Shown: positions 1 through 5,814 of the stretch, piece after piece
Layout of the letters: every line of letters starts with the position of its first letter
How positions within the stretch are numbered: the stretch's first letter is position 1
Origin: a virus
Direction: 5' to 3' (one strand)
DNA: 26,661 nt
Virus record (IMG/VR): IMGVR_UViG_3300025141_000618
Coordinates: 1 to 26,661 of that record
The notes under the pieces: generated by a model
The model's database searches: none
Told to the model about the DNA's origin: nothing
The model's input: the letters and a program-made list of their open reading frames with translations, nothing else
Program-made: the position numbers and the translations under genes

Positions 1-320
1 ACTAAGACGGGTGAGAAGAAACGACTTTTGGCGTTCAACTGGCGCGCCATCGCTTTGGATTCGTCATCACCTTCACGGTAAAGACTTTTCACAAAGTTAC
101 AGACGGGACAGTCGTCGCCGAAATTATTATTCGGACATAGGAAACCATTTTCCTTGCCGATGTTGTAGTGAAAATGAAAACTCTTGAATGGATCCCCATC
201 ATCCGTTGGAAGAATGCGAATAGTTTGCACCCCATCTTGCGGTTTCCACCAAGAACCTCCAGCACTACGTGCTTTCAAATTATTAAATTTACTTTGCATT
301 TTCTTCATATCAATTGCCAT
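1..320 (-). CDS. gp32: gp32-like single-stranded DNA-binding protein (3' end cut by window edge)
   Basis: I translated this by hand from the ATG at 320; the frame stays open to base 1, so only the first 106 residues are visible. The protein starts MAIDMKKMQSKFNNLK and has WWKPQDG-QTIRILPT (24-38) and a zinc-type cluster: His49 or His51, Cys62, Cys71 and Cys74 (CPVC), then FFSPV. In T4 gp32 the zinc ligands are His-x12-Cys-x9-Cys-x2-Cys followed by a similar stretch, and the spacing here is nearly the same. The family coats ssDNA during replication, recombination and repair. A GGAG ribosome site (AAGGAGAAAACTAAA-ATG) supports this start, and a strong sigma70 promoter lies just upstream. The acidic C-terminal tail expected of the family lies outside the window. 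Confidence 0.85.
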   Translation of the reverse strand, partial: MAIDMKKMQSKFNNLKARSAGGSWWKPQDGVQTIRILPTDDGDPFKSFHFHYNIGKENGFLCPNNNFGDDCPVCNFVKSLYREGDDESKAMARQLNAKSRFFSPVL

Positions 321-353
321 TTTAGTTTTCTCCTTTTCAATTGTTGATGTCGT

Positions 354-382
354 ATCATAACACAGGCAGAACACTTTGTCAA
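354..382 (-). promoter_or_regulatory. Sigma70-type promoter for the ssDNA-binding protein gene
   Basis: On the minus strand there is a perfect -35 box TTGACA (382-377), a 17-base spacer (376-360) and a -10 box TATGAT (359-354, five of six consensus bases). It sits in the 82-base gap between the exported-protein gene and the gp32-like gene, about 34 bases before the ATG. It should be read by unmodified host RNA polymerase, which fits early or middle expression of a replication protein. Confidence 0.8.
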
Positions 383-402
383 GCCTTTTGTTAAAAATAA
401 TT

Positions 403-1161
403 TTATTTTAGGCGGAGTGCCTCTTCCCACGTCCCATACCCTTTAAAGGGGGTTGCCATCCCCAAAGACACGAGATGGCCACCCAATCCATTACCCACAA
501 AGAGAGAATATGCCTTCCCACGTAAAATGCTTTTTGCATTAGGGATCGGAAACCTTTCACTCCACGCACTCCCATGGCGGCGACGGAGTGTTTCATAGGA
601 GGGCCAGTGCCATGGCACTTCCGCTCTCCACTCTAATTTGCAACGGCGTGCACCTACCGGCGTGGAGGTCACGTGCAACGTCCCCCAATAAAGTCCAAAT
701 ATAGAATCCTTCTGACTGCGGTGGGGCATGTAAAAAGGTGCAGTTGAAAAGGTGCGTCCCTTGGGGCATTGGTGATGCTCTACCAACCGTCTCAAGTGGC
801 GCATGTTCCGTTGAACCAACTTGTTCTCTTTAAAGACATGTGCCTTAATCTGATAATCTTCGCCATTTCCATCTAAATAATGAAACATGAGTCCCCCCGT
901 CTCTCTCAGTATCACTGTAGATTTTCCTCCCCACGCCAAGGTGTGGTAAAAATCATCTAGAAAGATGCGCTCTTGGGGTGTTAAAGATTGAGCAGCGATT
1001 GCTTTTCTTTCAATGGTATCAATACGTGCTTGAAGGTGGGGGGTACCAATGCCGGTCCCCAAGGTAAACGCAAGGGAGGCGCGACTACATGCAGTAGTGG
1101 CGAGCCAAATGCTCCCTATTATCCCCACGAGGAGGAAGCATTTAATAATTTTAAATGTCAT
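403..1161 (-). CDS. Exported or lipid-anchored protein of unknown function
   Basis: This 252-residue protein has a clear export signal: a basic start (MTFKIIKC), a hydrophobic core (about 9-22) and TTACS ending at Cys25. The TTAC sequence is a poor lipobox, so either a lipoprotein or ordinary signal-peptidase cleavage is possible. The rest is rich in His, Trp and Arg (for example VPWHWPSYETLRRRHG) with conserved-looking WGGKSTVILRE near 77-87 and NGLGGHLVSLGMATPF near the C-terminus. I do not recognise the family. It is the last gene before the gp32-like gene and follows the PG-binding protein gene by 29 bases, so a role at the cell envelope (lysis, exclusion or wall processing) is a guess from context. 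The ribosome site (AGAAAGAAG) is weak. Confidence 0.6.
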   Translation of the reverse strand: MTFKIIKCFLLVGIIGSIWLATTACSRASLAFTLGTGIGTPHLQARIDTIERKAIAAQSLTPQERIFLDDFYHTLAWGGKSTVILRETGGLMFHYLDGNGEDYQIKAHVFKENKLVQRNMRHLRRLVEHHQCPKGRTFSTAPFYMPHRSQKDSIFGLYWGTLHVTSTPVGARRCKLEWRAEVPWHWPSYETLRRRHGSAWSERFPIPNAKSILRGKAYSLFVGNGLGGHLVSLGMATPFKGYGTWEEALRLK

Positions 1162-1190
1162 GAAAATTCTTCTTTCTAGGAATCCGCTAC

Positions 1191-2489
1191 TTAGACTTTA
1201 ATCTTAACCGGAAATCCTTCATGATTAGTATAGTGGGCCCACAGCGGTGCAAGATTGCGCGCTGTTCGGTAAATATCTTTATCTTTGGCAGATTGAGCCA
1301 GAGAGTCGATACGCTGGGAGACTACCTTTTCAACTTGCTCGTCATTCTTAGCACGATCAAAGTCATTAAAGTCATAGTGATCAGCGATGGTAAATCCTGA
1401 TTCGGGGTTTCCCTGAAACGTAAATTGTCCTAAAAACTTTTCCATCTGTGCTGCCTTGGAGGGATCTACGAAGAGGGTTTTAAATGATTGCGGCTTGCCG
1501 CTCTGACCATAGTAAATGCCCGTTTCTTCTTCTGGGTTTGTCTCTGCTTTGTAGACGGAGTATGCTTTACCCAGTGTCTTGTCGCCGAAGCGGAAGGTGC
1601 CAGTTTTTTTCCAGTTGCGCCGTTCCTGTCGTAACCGCTGTCTTGTCTTTGTGCTAAGGTTGGGATCTTTTTCGTAGGCGCCGGTGGTGAGATTAGTTAA
1701 AAAGTTTCTAATCCACTTCACTTCATCTTCTGCCATGTCCTTTTCGGTCCATGGATTATTGCGCCATCCCATAAAACTTAAGAAAGCACGCGTATGAAGA
1801 TCTCCTCCAAGAGGCACGTTTGAGGCGAATCGGGTGAACGCACTTTGTATCTTCTTGAAGACTTTGCCCGGAGTTAGTTCCTTCGCCTTGGTAGTAAGAT
1901 CCTTTTCATACTTCGCTCCCAACAACTCTAGGGATGCCTTTTTGTATTTTTCGACGCCTGAAATATTCTGAATGCGTGACACTAAGTCATCCCCCGTCTT
2001 CTCTTTAAATCCGTCCACAAGCGCTTTTTCCCAGGCATCCGTAGATTTATATTTCTTAATAATATTATATATCTCTTCCATCTCTTCTTCGTTTACATAG
2101 GAAAACGTACTCAGGTGAGAATCCAACCTCTCTAGGTCTTTCTCTCCTGCCATGAGTGCGGCGCGTTGTTTGCCCTTTTTTCCCCTTTTGTTGGCGGGGA
2201 TCCCTAACCACTTGCGCGCTGTCGCTCCGCCCAGAACTCCATCAGGTTTTACCCCTAATTTTCTCTGGAGATCCTGAACCGCCTTCTTTGTGCCGGGACC
2301 AAACTTTCCATCGACCTCTAGTCCCAGAGCATTTTGCACTTGAGATACGGCAGCACCACTGCTTCCAACGCGGATGGTGCCTTTGTCTAGGAGAATATCT
2401 TGCATAGATAACTCTTTCTTTTCTAGGAAACGCTGTGTCTCTTCTCGGACAATGCGGTTAAGTTGGTTGGTGGATATCTTCATTTTCAT
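1191..2489 (-). CDS. Peptidoglycan-binding-domain protein with colicin-M-like motif
   Basis: This protein has 432 residues. Residues 1-25 form a basic amphipathic leader (MKMKISTNQLNRIVREETQR). Residues 39-97 are a PG_binding_1 domain: VGSSGAAVSQVQNAL, VDGKFGPGTKKAVQDLQ, VKPDGVLGGATARKWLG, with the usual paired DG-x-(F/L)-G-x-x-T repeats. A charged helical linker follows, then a C-terminal region with GGDLHTRAFLSFMG (228-241) and DHYDFNDFDR (370-379). The latter resembles the colicin M active-site segment (D-x-Y-D-F-N-x3-H-R), but is one residue shorter and has Asp where the His would be. The domain pairing suggests a cell-wall enzyme, either a virion-borne lysin or an endolysin; no standard lysozyme or amidase motif is visible. 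It starts 5 bases after the upstream gene ends and is probably co-translated. The catalytic assignment is inference. Confidence 0.7.
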   Translation of the reverse strand: MKMKISTNQLNRIVREETQRFLEKKELSMQDILLDKGTIRVGSSGAAVSQVQNALGLEVDGKFGPGTKKAVQDLQRKLGVKPDGVLGGATARKWLGIPANKRGKKGKQRAALMAGEKDLERLDSHLSTFSYVNEEEMEEIYNIIKKYKSTDAWEKALVDGFKEKTGDDLVSRIQNISGVEKYKKASLELLGAKYEKDLTTKAKELTPGKVFKKIQSAFTRFASNVPLGGDLHTRAFLSFMGWRNNPWTEKDMAEDEVKWIRNFLTNLTTGAYEKDPNLSTKTRQRLRQERRNWKKTGTFRFGDKTLGKAYSVYKAETNPEEETGIYYGQSGKPQSFKTLFVDPSKAAQMEKFLGQFTFQGNPESGFTIADHYDFNDFDRAKNDEQVEKVVSQRIDSLAQSAKDKDIYRTARNLAPLWAHYTNHEGFPVKIKV

Positions 2490-2494
2490 ATTCC

Positions 2495-3073
2495 CTATCC
2501 CCCCTGGATATCTTTGAATTTCAACAACATATTTTGTAATTGTTCCGTATCGGCATTATTTAATATTTGCTCTATATCTTGGGGACTTCGCTTTTGTTTA
2601 CGTAGAAACGCACCCACGACCTTTTTCAAATCTTCATCCGAGTACTCGGCGCCTTCGATGGGATCTCCAAACATGTCCCCGCTGCGCCCCACGGATCTCT
2701 TAATGCCCTCACCTTCCGCCCACTTATTAATCAGTGGGGCGAGAATCTTATCAAAACCCCTCTCTATATAATAAGGATGCTTCAGCAAGTTTAGTGGATT
2801 TCCTTCGGCATCCATGATGGCATTCGGGTGAAAAGGAGGATGGCCTGATTCGTCGGATGGATCTTCGGATCCCATAACCACTTGCTGGTCCTGCTCGGTC
2901 CATTCACTTCCCATCTGGTCTTTGAGATGGGCGATCCAATCACAAACTGTCTCGGCGGTGTCGGTGGTCAAACCACCCCCTTCGCACCAAGGCGGCGTAA
3001 AGAACTCGGTGAGTTCTTGCTGTTCTTCGTTCACGTATTTTTTAAAGTTTTCTAACAATATCTTCATTTTCAT
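2495..3073 (-). CDS. Acidic small protein with MKMKI leader, unknown function
   Basis: I place the start at the ATG at 3073 (192 residues), not the GTG at 3142. The 23 extra codons would be read through a 20-base tandem repeat in which the frame is not kept, and the ATG has a GGAG ten bases upstream. The protein begins MKMKILLENFKKYVNEEQQ, an amphipathic leader sharing its first 16 nucleotides (ATGAAAATGAAGATAT) with the next gene. The remainder is acidic with no motif I recognise; the C-terminal third is helical (EDLKKVVGAFLRKQKRS, IEQILNNADTEQLQNMLLKF). Leaders of this type followed by L-x-E resemble T4 capsid-targeting peptides, and LTE occurs at residues 21-23, so an internal head protein is possible but unproven. 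Confidence 0.6.
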   Translation of the reverse strand: MKMKILLENFKKYVNEEQQELTEFFTPPWCEGGGLTTDTAETVCDWIAHLKDQMGSEWTEQDQQVVMGSEDPSDESGHPPFHPNAIMDAEGNPLNLLKHPYYIERGFDKILAPLINKWAEGEGIKRSVGRSGDMFGDPIEGAEYSDEDLKKVVGAFLRKQKRSPQDIEQILNNADTEQLQNMLLKFKDIQGG

Positions 3074-3111
3074 AAGGGGTGTGCTCCGTGGATAAGGGGT
3101 GTGCTCCGCTG
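3072..3111 (-). repeat. 20-base tandem duplication containing the ribosome-binding site
   Basis: Two adjacent 20-base units (3072-3091 and 3092-3111) are identical for the first 17 bases (ataaggggtgtgctccg on the plus strand). On the coding strand each carries CGGAGCACACCCCTTAT; the downstream copy ends in the real ATG, whereas the upstream copy ends in ATC and so has no start codon. A complementary GTGCTCCG lies upstream at 3142-3135 on the coding strand and could pair with either copy (8 base pairs), masking the GGAG. This looks like a duplicated ribosome site with a possible hairpin switch. Confidence 0.8.
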
Positions 3112-3122
3112 ATCTATTATTA

Positions 3123-3131
3123 TAAATAGTT
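3123..3131 (-). promoter_or_regulatory. AACTATTTA intergenic motif, copy 1 (candidate late promoter)
   Basis: The coding strand reads GCGAACTATTTATAATAATAG, about 50 bases before the ATG at 3073, in the loop of the potential GTGCTCCG/CGGAGCAC hairpin. The same nine-base core occurs in five other intergenic gaps of the window. The promoter role is inference. Confidence 0.45.
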
Positions 3132-3152
3132 CGCCGGAGCACTTAAGACCCC

Positions 3153-3419
3153 CTACCCAAACAACTTGACTCTTTCATCATCGGTCATCTCAATCTCCCG
3201 TAAGTCTCCCACTTGAGAAGAATAATTAAACACGCGGAAATCTGCGGCATCTAAATCCCAGACCAATTCCATACCTTTAGGCATCGTACGCTCTTTAGTA
3301 CCTTCTTTAATCTTCGTCGACAAAAAAGTCTCTGGTACATCATCTAGTTTCACAAATGTCATGTGCCTTAGATCATCATTCTTTTTCTTAAACATTCCTG
3401 CATATATTTTACTCATCAT
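3153..3419 (-). CDS. Small conserved-type protein, possible partner of the tubulin-like protein
   Basis: This 88-residue protein is MMSKIYAGMFKKKNDD followed by MTFVKLDDVPETFLSTK, GMELVWDLDAADFRVFNYSS and an acidic end. I see no enzyme motif; its alternating strand pattern suggests a small beta-rich domain. The gene overlaps the end of the tubulin-like gene by 11 bases (AATTATGATGAGTAA) and has an excellent ribosome site, AAGGAGTAAATT-ATG. I have an impression of similar small proteins in marine T4-like phages but cannot name one. The tight overlap suggests it is made in step with the upstream protein and may bind it. Met2 (3416) is an alternative start. Confidence 0.7.
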   Translation of the reverse strand: MMSKIYAGMFKKKNDDLRHMTFVKLDDVPETFLSTKIKEGTKERTMPKGMELVWDLDAADFRVFNYSSQVGDLREIEMTDDERVKLFG

Positions 3420-4254
3420 AATTTACTCCTTGTATGATTTTTGTGTTGGTTAAAAGATAAATATAGTTCTCTTCATAGGGTGTGGCATAGACCCCAAATC
3501 CTGCCTTGATTGTGGTGTCATCTTGCTTGACCCGTAACTTAATACGCCCTAAAAGGGCGGCGTCTTCATCTAATTGCTTCTCGTTGATCGCAAAGAAGTA
3601 GGTCTTCTCGCTAATATAATCAAGAGGAAAAAATAGACGATCTGTTACATTCGCCATGGTTCCAATACCCAGCGTCCCAATGCGGCATATACCACTCTCA
3701 TCAATGGGACTCGCAAAGACTGCATCGCTATTGCTATAGACGTTGGTCATATGATAGGTGGAGGCGATAATAGAGTTGAGGCGAGGATAGTAGTGAGCAA
3801 CCGGAATGTTTCCCACTCCCTCCTCCACCGAAGAGTTGGACAGCAAGAGGAGACGCTCTATTACCCCCGAGCGCGCATACTCTTGAAAAACATTAAAAGT
3901 AACATTGTCCATGGTCATTGCACTCTTGGAAATACTCGACCGATCCGGACGAATATATACCACCTCGGTAGGCACGTGCTGTACTGCTTCTAATATACGG
4001 AGGGATGCTGATGAAATCTTGCCACCGCCGGCGACTATTAACACTGCTCTTCCTTCTATTTTCTTCAAGGCATTAATCACACGCTCTGGGAATTTACTTT
4101 CATACTCTTCAGGCGAGTTGCGCTTAGTAATAGAAAAATTATTCTTTGCTTTAGGAATCCCGACGTCCACTTTGAAAATCTTATAAGGAGGATATTCACC
4201 CAATAACTCAGCAATAGCGCATCCGGCGTTACCTAGTCCAATGACATTAATCAT
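3409..4254 (-). CDS. Divergent tubulin/FtsZ-like GTPase candidate
   Basis: This 281-residue protein shows a series of features in the order of the tubulin/FtsZ fold. There is a first strand and nucleotide loop INVIGLGNAGCAIAELL (2-18, GxGxxG), a second strand ending in VD (29-30), and VLIVAGGGKISSASLRIL (71-88), in the place of the GGGTGTG signature but altered to GGGKISS. EVVYIRP (97-103) and YARSGVIERLLLLSN (126-140) follow, the latter resembling FtsZ loop T6 ending in Asn. A core-helix-like LNSIIASTYHMTNVY (159-173) leads into NSD (175-177), matching loop T7 N-x-D, and ESGICRIGTLGIG (186-198) matches the stretch after T7. It is shorter than cellular FtsZ (about 380 residues). The second T7 acidic residue is absent (Phe180). 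It overlaps the MazG-like gene by 8 bases. It might instead be a plain nucleotide-binding Rossmann protein. Confidence 0.55.
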   Translation of the reverse strand: MINVIGLGNAGCAIAELLGEYPPYKIFKVDVGIPKAKNNFSITKRNSPEEYESKFPERVINALKKIEGRAVLIVAGGGKISSASLRILEAVQHVPTEVVYIRPDRSSISKSAMTMDNVTFNVFQEYARSGVIERLLLLSNSSVEEGVGNIPVAHYYPRLNSIIASTYHMTNVYSNSDAVFASPIDESGICRIGTLGIGTMANVTDRLFFPLDYISEKTYFFAINEKQLDEDAALLGRIKLRVKQDDTTIKAGFGVYATPYEENYIYLLTNTKIIQGVNYDE

Positions 4255-4561
4255 CCTCTACTTCTCCTAGAATCCATCGTTCGTTAAAGGCGCCACGCGA
4301 TTCTATCTTTTTGGCGCGCTCATGTCGTAAATCTCCCTGTACATATCCCATCTCCTTAAGAATGGCATTAATCACCTCTTGAACATCTGCAAGTTCTTTG
4401 AGGGAGGGACTTTCAAGAAACTCTCCCACCTCTTCCACTAACTTCTTTTTAAGATAAGAAGGATACTCTTCTTGATCTGCTTGCCACATGGTGAAACTTT
4501 TCTCCTGCTTTTCCATAATCATGGGAATCTTATCTCTTACTAGTTTGTTATAATATGTCAT
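4247..4561 (-). CDS. MazG-like nucleoside triphosphate pyrophosphohydrolase
   Basis: This 104-residue all-helical protein opens with YNKLVRDKIPMIM (4-16), the usual start of the small MazG-like/phosphoribosyl-ATP pyrophosphatase-like family. It carries the metal-binding EExxE (Glu43, Glu44, Glu47) and ExxD (Glu56, Asp59 in ELADVQEV). Enzymes of this family hydrolyse NTPs or dNTPs to monophosphates; phage versions are thought to tune nucleotide pools or alarmones. The start codon overlaps the polymerase stop codon as ATGA, and the end overlaps the tubulin-like gene, so it is translationally coupled on both sides. Its place beside a DNA polymerase fits nucleotide housekeeping during replication. 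Confidence 0.78.
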   Translation of the reverse strand: MTYYNKLVRDKIPMIMEKQEKSFTMWQADQEEYPSYLKKKLVEEVGEFLESPSLKELADVQEVINAILKEMGYVQGDLRHERAKKIESRGAFNERWILGEVEDD

Positions 4562-5814
4562 ACCTTAATCTCCTGCATGGTTCCAAAATCTTTTCCCGCG
4601 CTCACTCCAACCTTATAGTCTCCGAACCGATTGGACGCAAATATGCTTTTGATCTCTGGTATATTATACCGCGCTTCGGCGGGAATGTCAAGCACAAAAC
4701 TGTCGTGGATCAAAAAAACTATGCGCGATGGCATTCCTTCAAGGAATTCGCGTACTTTGAGTACCTGCTCCAAGACTAAATCGCTAGTGGTGCTTTGTAC
4801 TAGATAGTTTAAAGCATAATGCTCACCCGCTTCTATAACGCGCCCGAAAGGAGTTGTCACGCGGGTACCATCCCAATATTTTCCCAATACTTCATCTCTG
4901 TTGTAGGTTTTATTCAACAGGGCGTCGTTGGAGTGGGGATTATACAACCACGCAAAAAGGCGCTTCTTTGCCTCCTCACGGGTGCACGAACCTTTGAAGA
5001 TGTGGCGCATATTCCAATCGTGAATATCTTCGGTGGGTTGCTCTATCTCCATTAGAGAGAGCATCGTCCGCAATTCTGCTGCATTATAATCAAACTCCAC
5101 AAACAAATCATTGGTAGGTTGTAGAACCTTACGGAAATTCTTGGGTAAATTAAGAATAGGAAAACTCCCCTTTTCAAGGATAAGGCGACCCGTTACCGAT
5201 CCAAATTGATTATAGGAGAGAGTGTTATCTACACGGTGTAACTTTTTTAAATTCTTTCTCACCACCAGCGACGAAATCTCTCTGCTCATCGCATTTAAAT
5301 CGACATTGAGGGGGTTGCTCTTAATCTCAGTAAAAAGTTTTTCCAACTCTAACATTCTATGATAGGTGGATGGGCGCTCTTCGTGATTAAATATCCACTC
5401 AATAATATCACACTTAACTTGTGAGTAGTCTCTTATAAACCACCGTGGAAGAATGTCTTCAGTACACACATTTCCTACATCTACTTTAGAAACTCGGACA
5501 GCACTATAAAATGCCTCCTTTCGCTTTTGCATGTGATCCCACTCATCTACTAAGTGCTCCGGACATAAGTCGGTAAGAGATTTCCCTTTCCCGTACAACT
5601 TTACACACTCTACGGGGTCGCCGGCAAACAACGGATTGTAATCCCATGTCACATTCTGACTTTTGCCCCGATATTGTTGGATAGTGCCGTCGTAATAATA
5701 TCCTAAACACTCTTTTTTTGAATCTAAAACAGTGAAAACATTACTCACTCTAATCTCTCTTTCTTTTAAACCGGAAGGTGCCTCGCTGGTATTGCTCGGT
5801 TCGCTCATATTCAT
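4558..5814 (-). CDS. Family A DNA polymerase, palm/fingers only, no exonuclease domain
   Basis: This 418-residue protein has the family A core motifs in order. TGRL is at 208-211. Motif A is VEFDYNAAELR with Asp242 and Glu247. Motif B is R279-x3-K283-x3-F287-x3-Y291, matching the spacing of E. coli Pol I Arg754, Lys758, Phe762 and Tyr766. The Q-helix is LNYLVQSTTSD, with Asn336 and Gln340 matching Asn845 and Gln849. Motif C is LIHDSFVLDIP, with His370 and Asp371, but Ser372 replaces the usual Glu. There is no room for a 3'-5' exonuclease; residues before 200 are thumb-like at best. It overlaps the upstream gene by 65 bases from this ATG; a GTG at 5748 (Val23), directly after that gene's stop, is a credible alternative start. 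Phe287 predicts strong discrimination against dideoxynucleotides. Confidence 0.85.
   Translation of the reverse strand: MNMSEPSNTSEAPSGLKEREIRVSNVFTVLDSKKECLGYYYDGTIQQYRGKSQNVTWDYNPLFAGDPVECVKLYGKGKSLTDLCPEHLVDEWDHMQKRKEAFYSAVRVSKVDVGNVCTEDILPRWFIRDYSQVKCDIIEWIFNHEERPSTYHRMLELEKLFTEIKSNPLNVDLNAMSREISSLVVRKNLKKLHRVDNTLSYNQFGSVTGRLILEKGSFPILNLPKNFRKVLQPTNDLFVEFDYNAAELRTMLSLMEIEQPTEDIHDWNMRHIFKGSCTREEAKKRLFAWLYNPHSNDALLNKTYNRDEVLGKYWDGTRVTTPFGRVIEAGEHYALNYLVQSTTSDLVLEQVLKVREFLEGMPSRIVFLIHDSFVLDIPAEARYNIPEIKSIFASNRFGDYKVGVSAGKDFGTMQEIKV

Noticed and set aside
391-407. AT-only hairpin after the exported-protein gene
   Set aside because: The seven-pair A/T stem is too weak for a terminator and is expected by chance in this AT-rich gap.
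3072-3111. CRISPR-like repeat
   Set aside because: There are only two copies, directly adjacent with no spacer, inside a ribosome-binding region.
3121-3128. T4-style late promoter TATAAATA on the plus strand (also near 15728)
   Set aside because: It points away from all genes; I treat it as the reverse side of the AACTATTTA motif, while noting the antisense option.
2495-3142. Start of the 215-residue reading at the GTG at 3142
   Set aside because: The extra 23 codons cross a 20-base tandem repeat that shifts frame between copies, and the ATG at 3073 has a better-placed ribosome site and a leader shared with the next gene.
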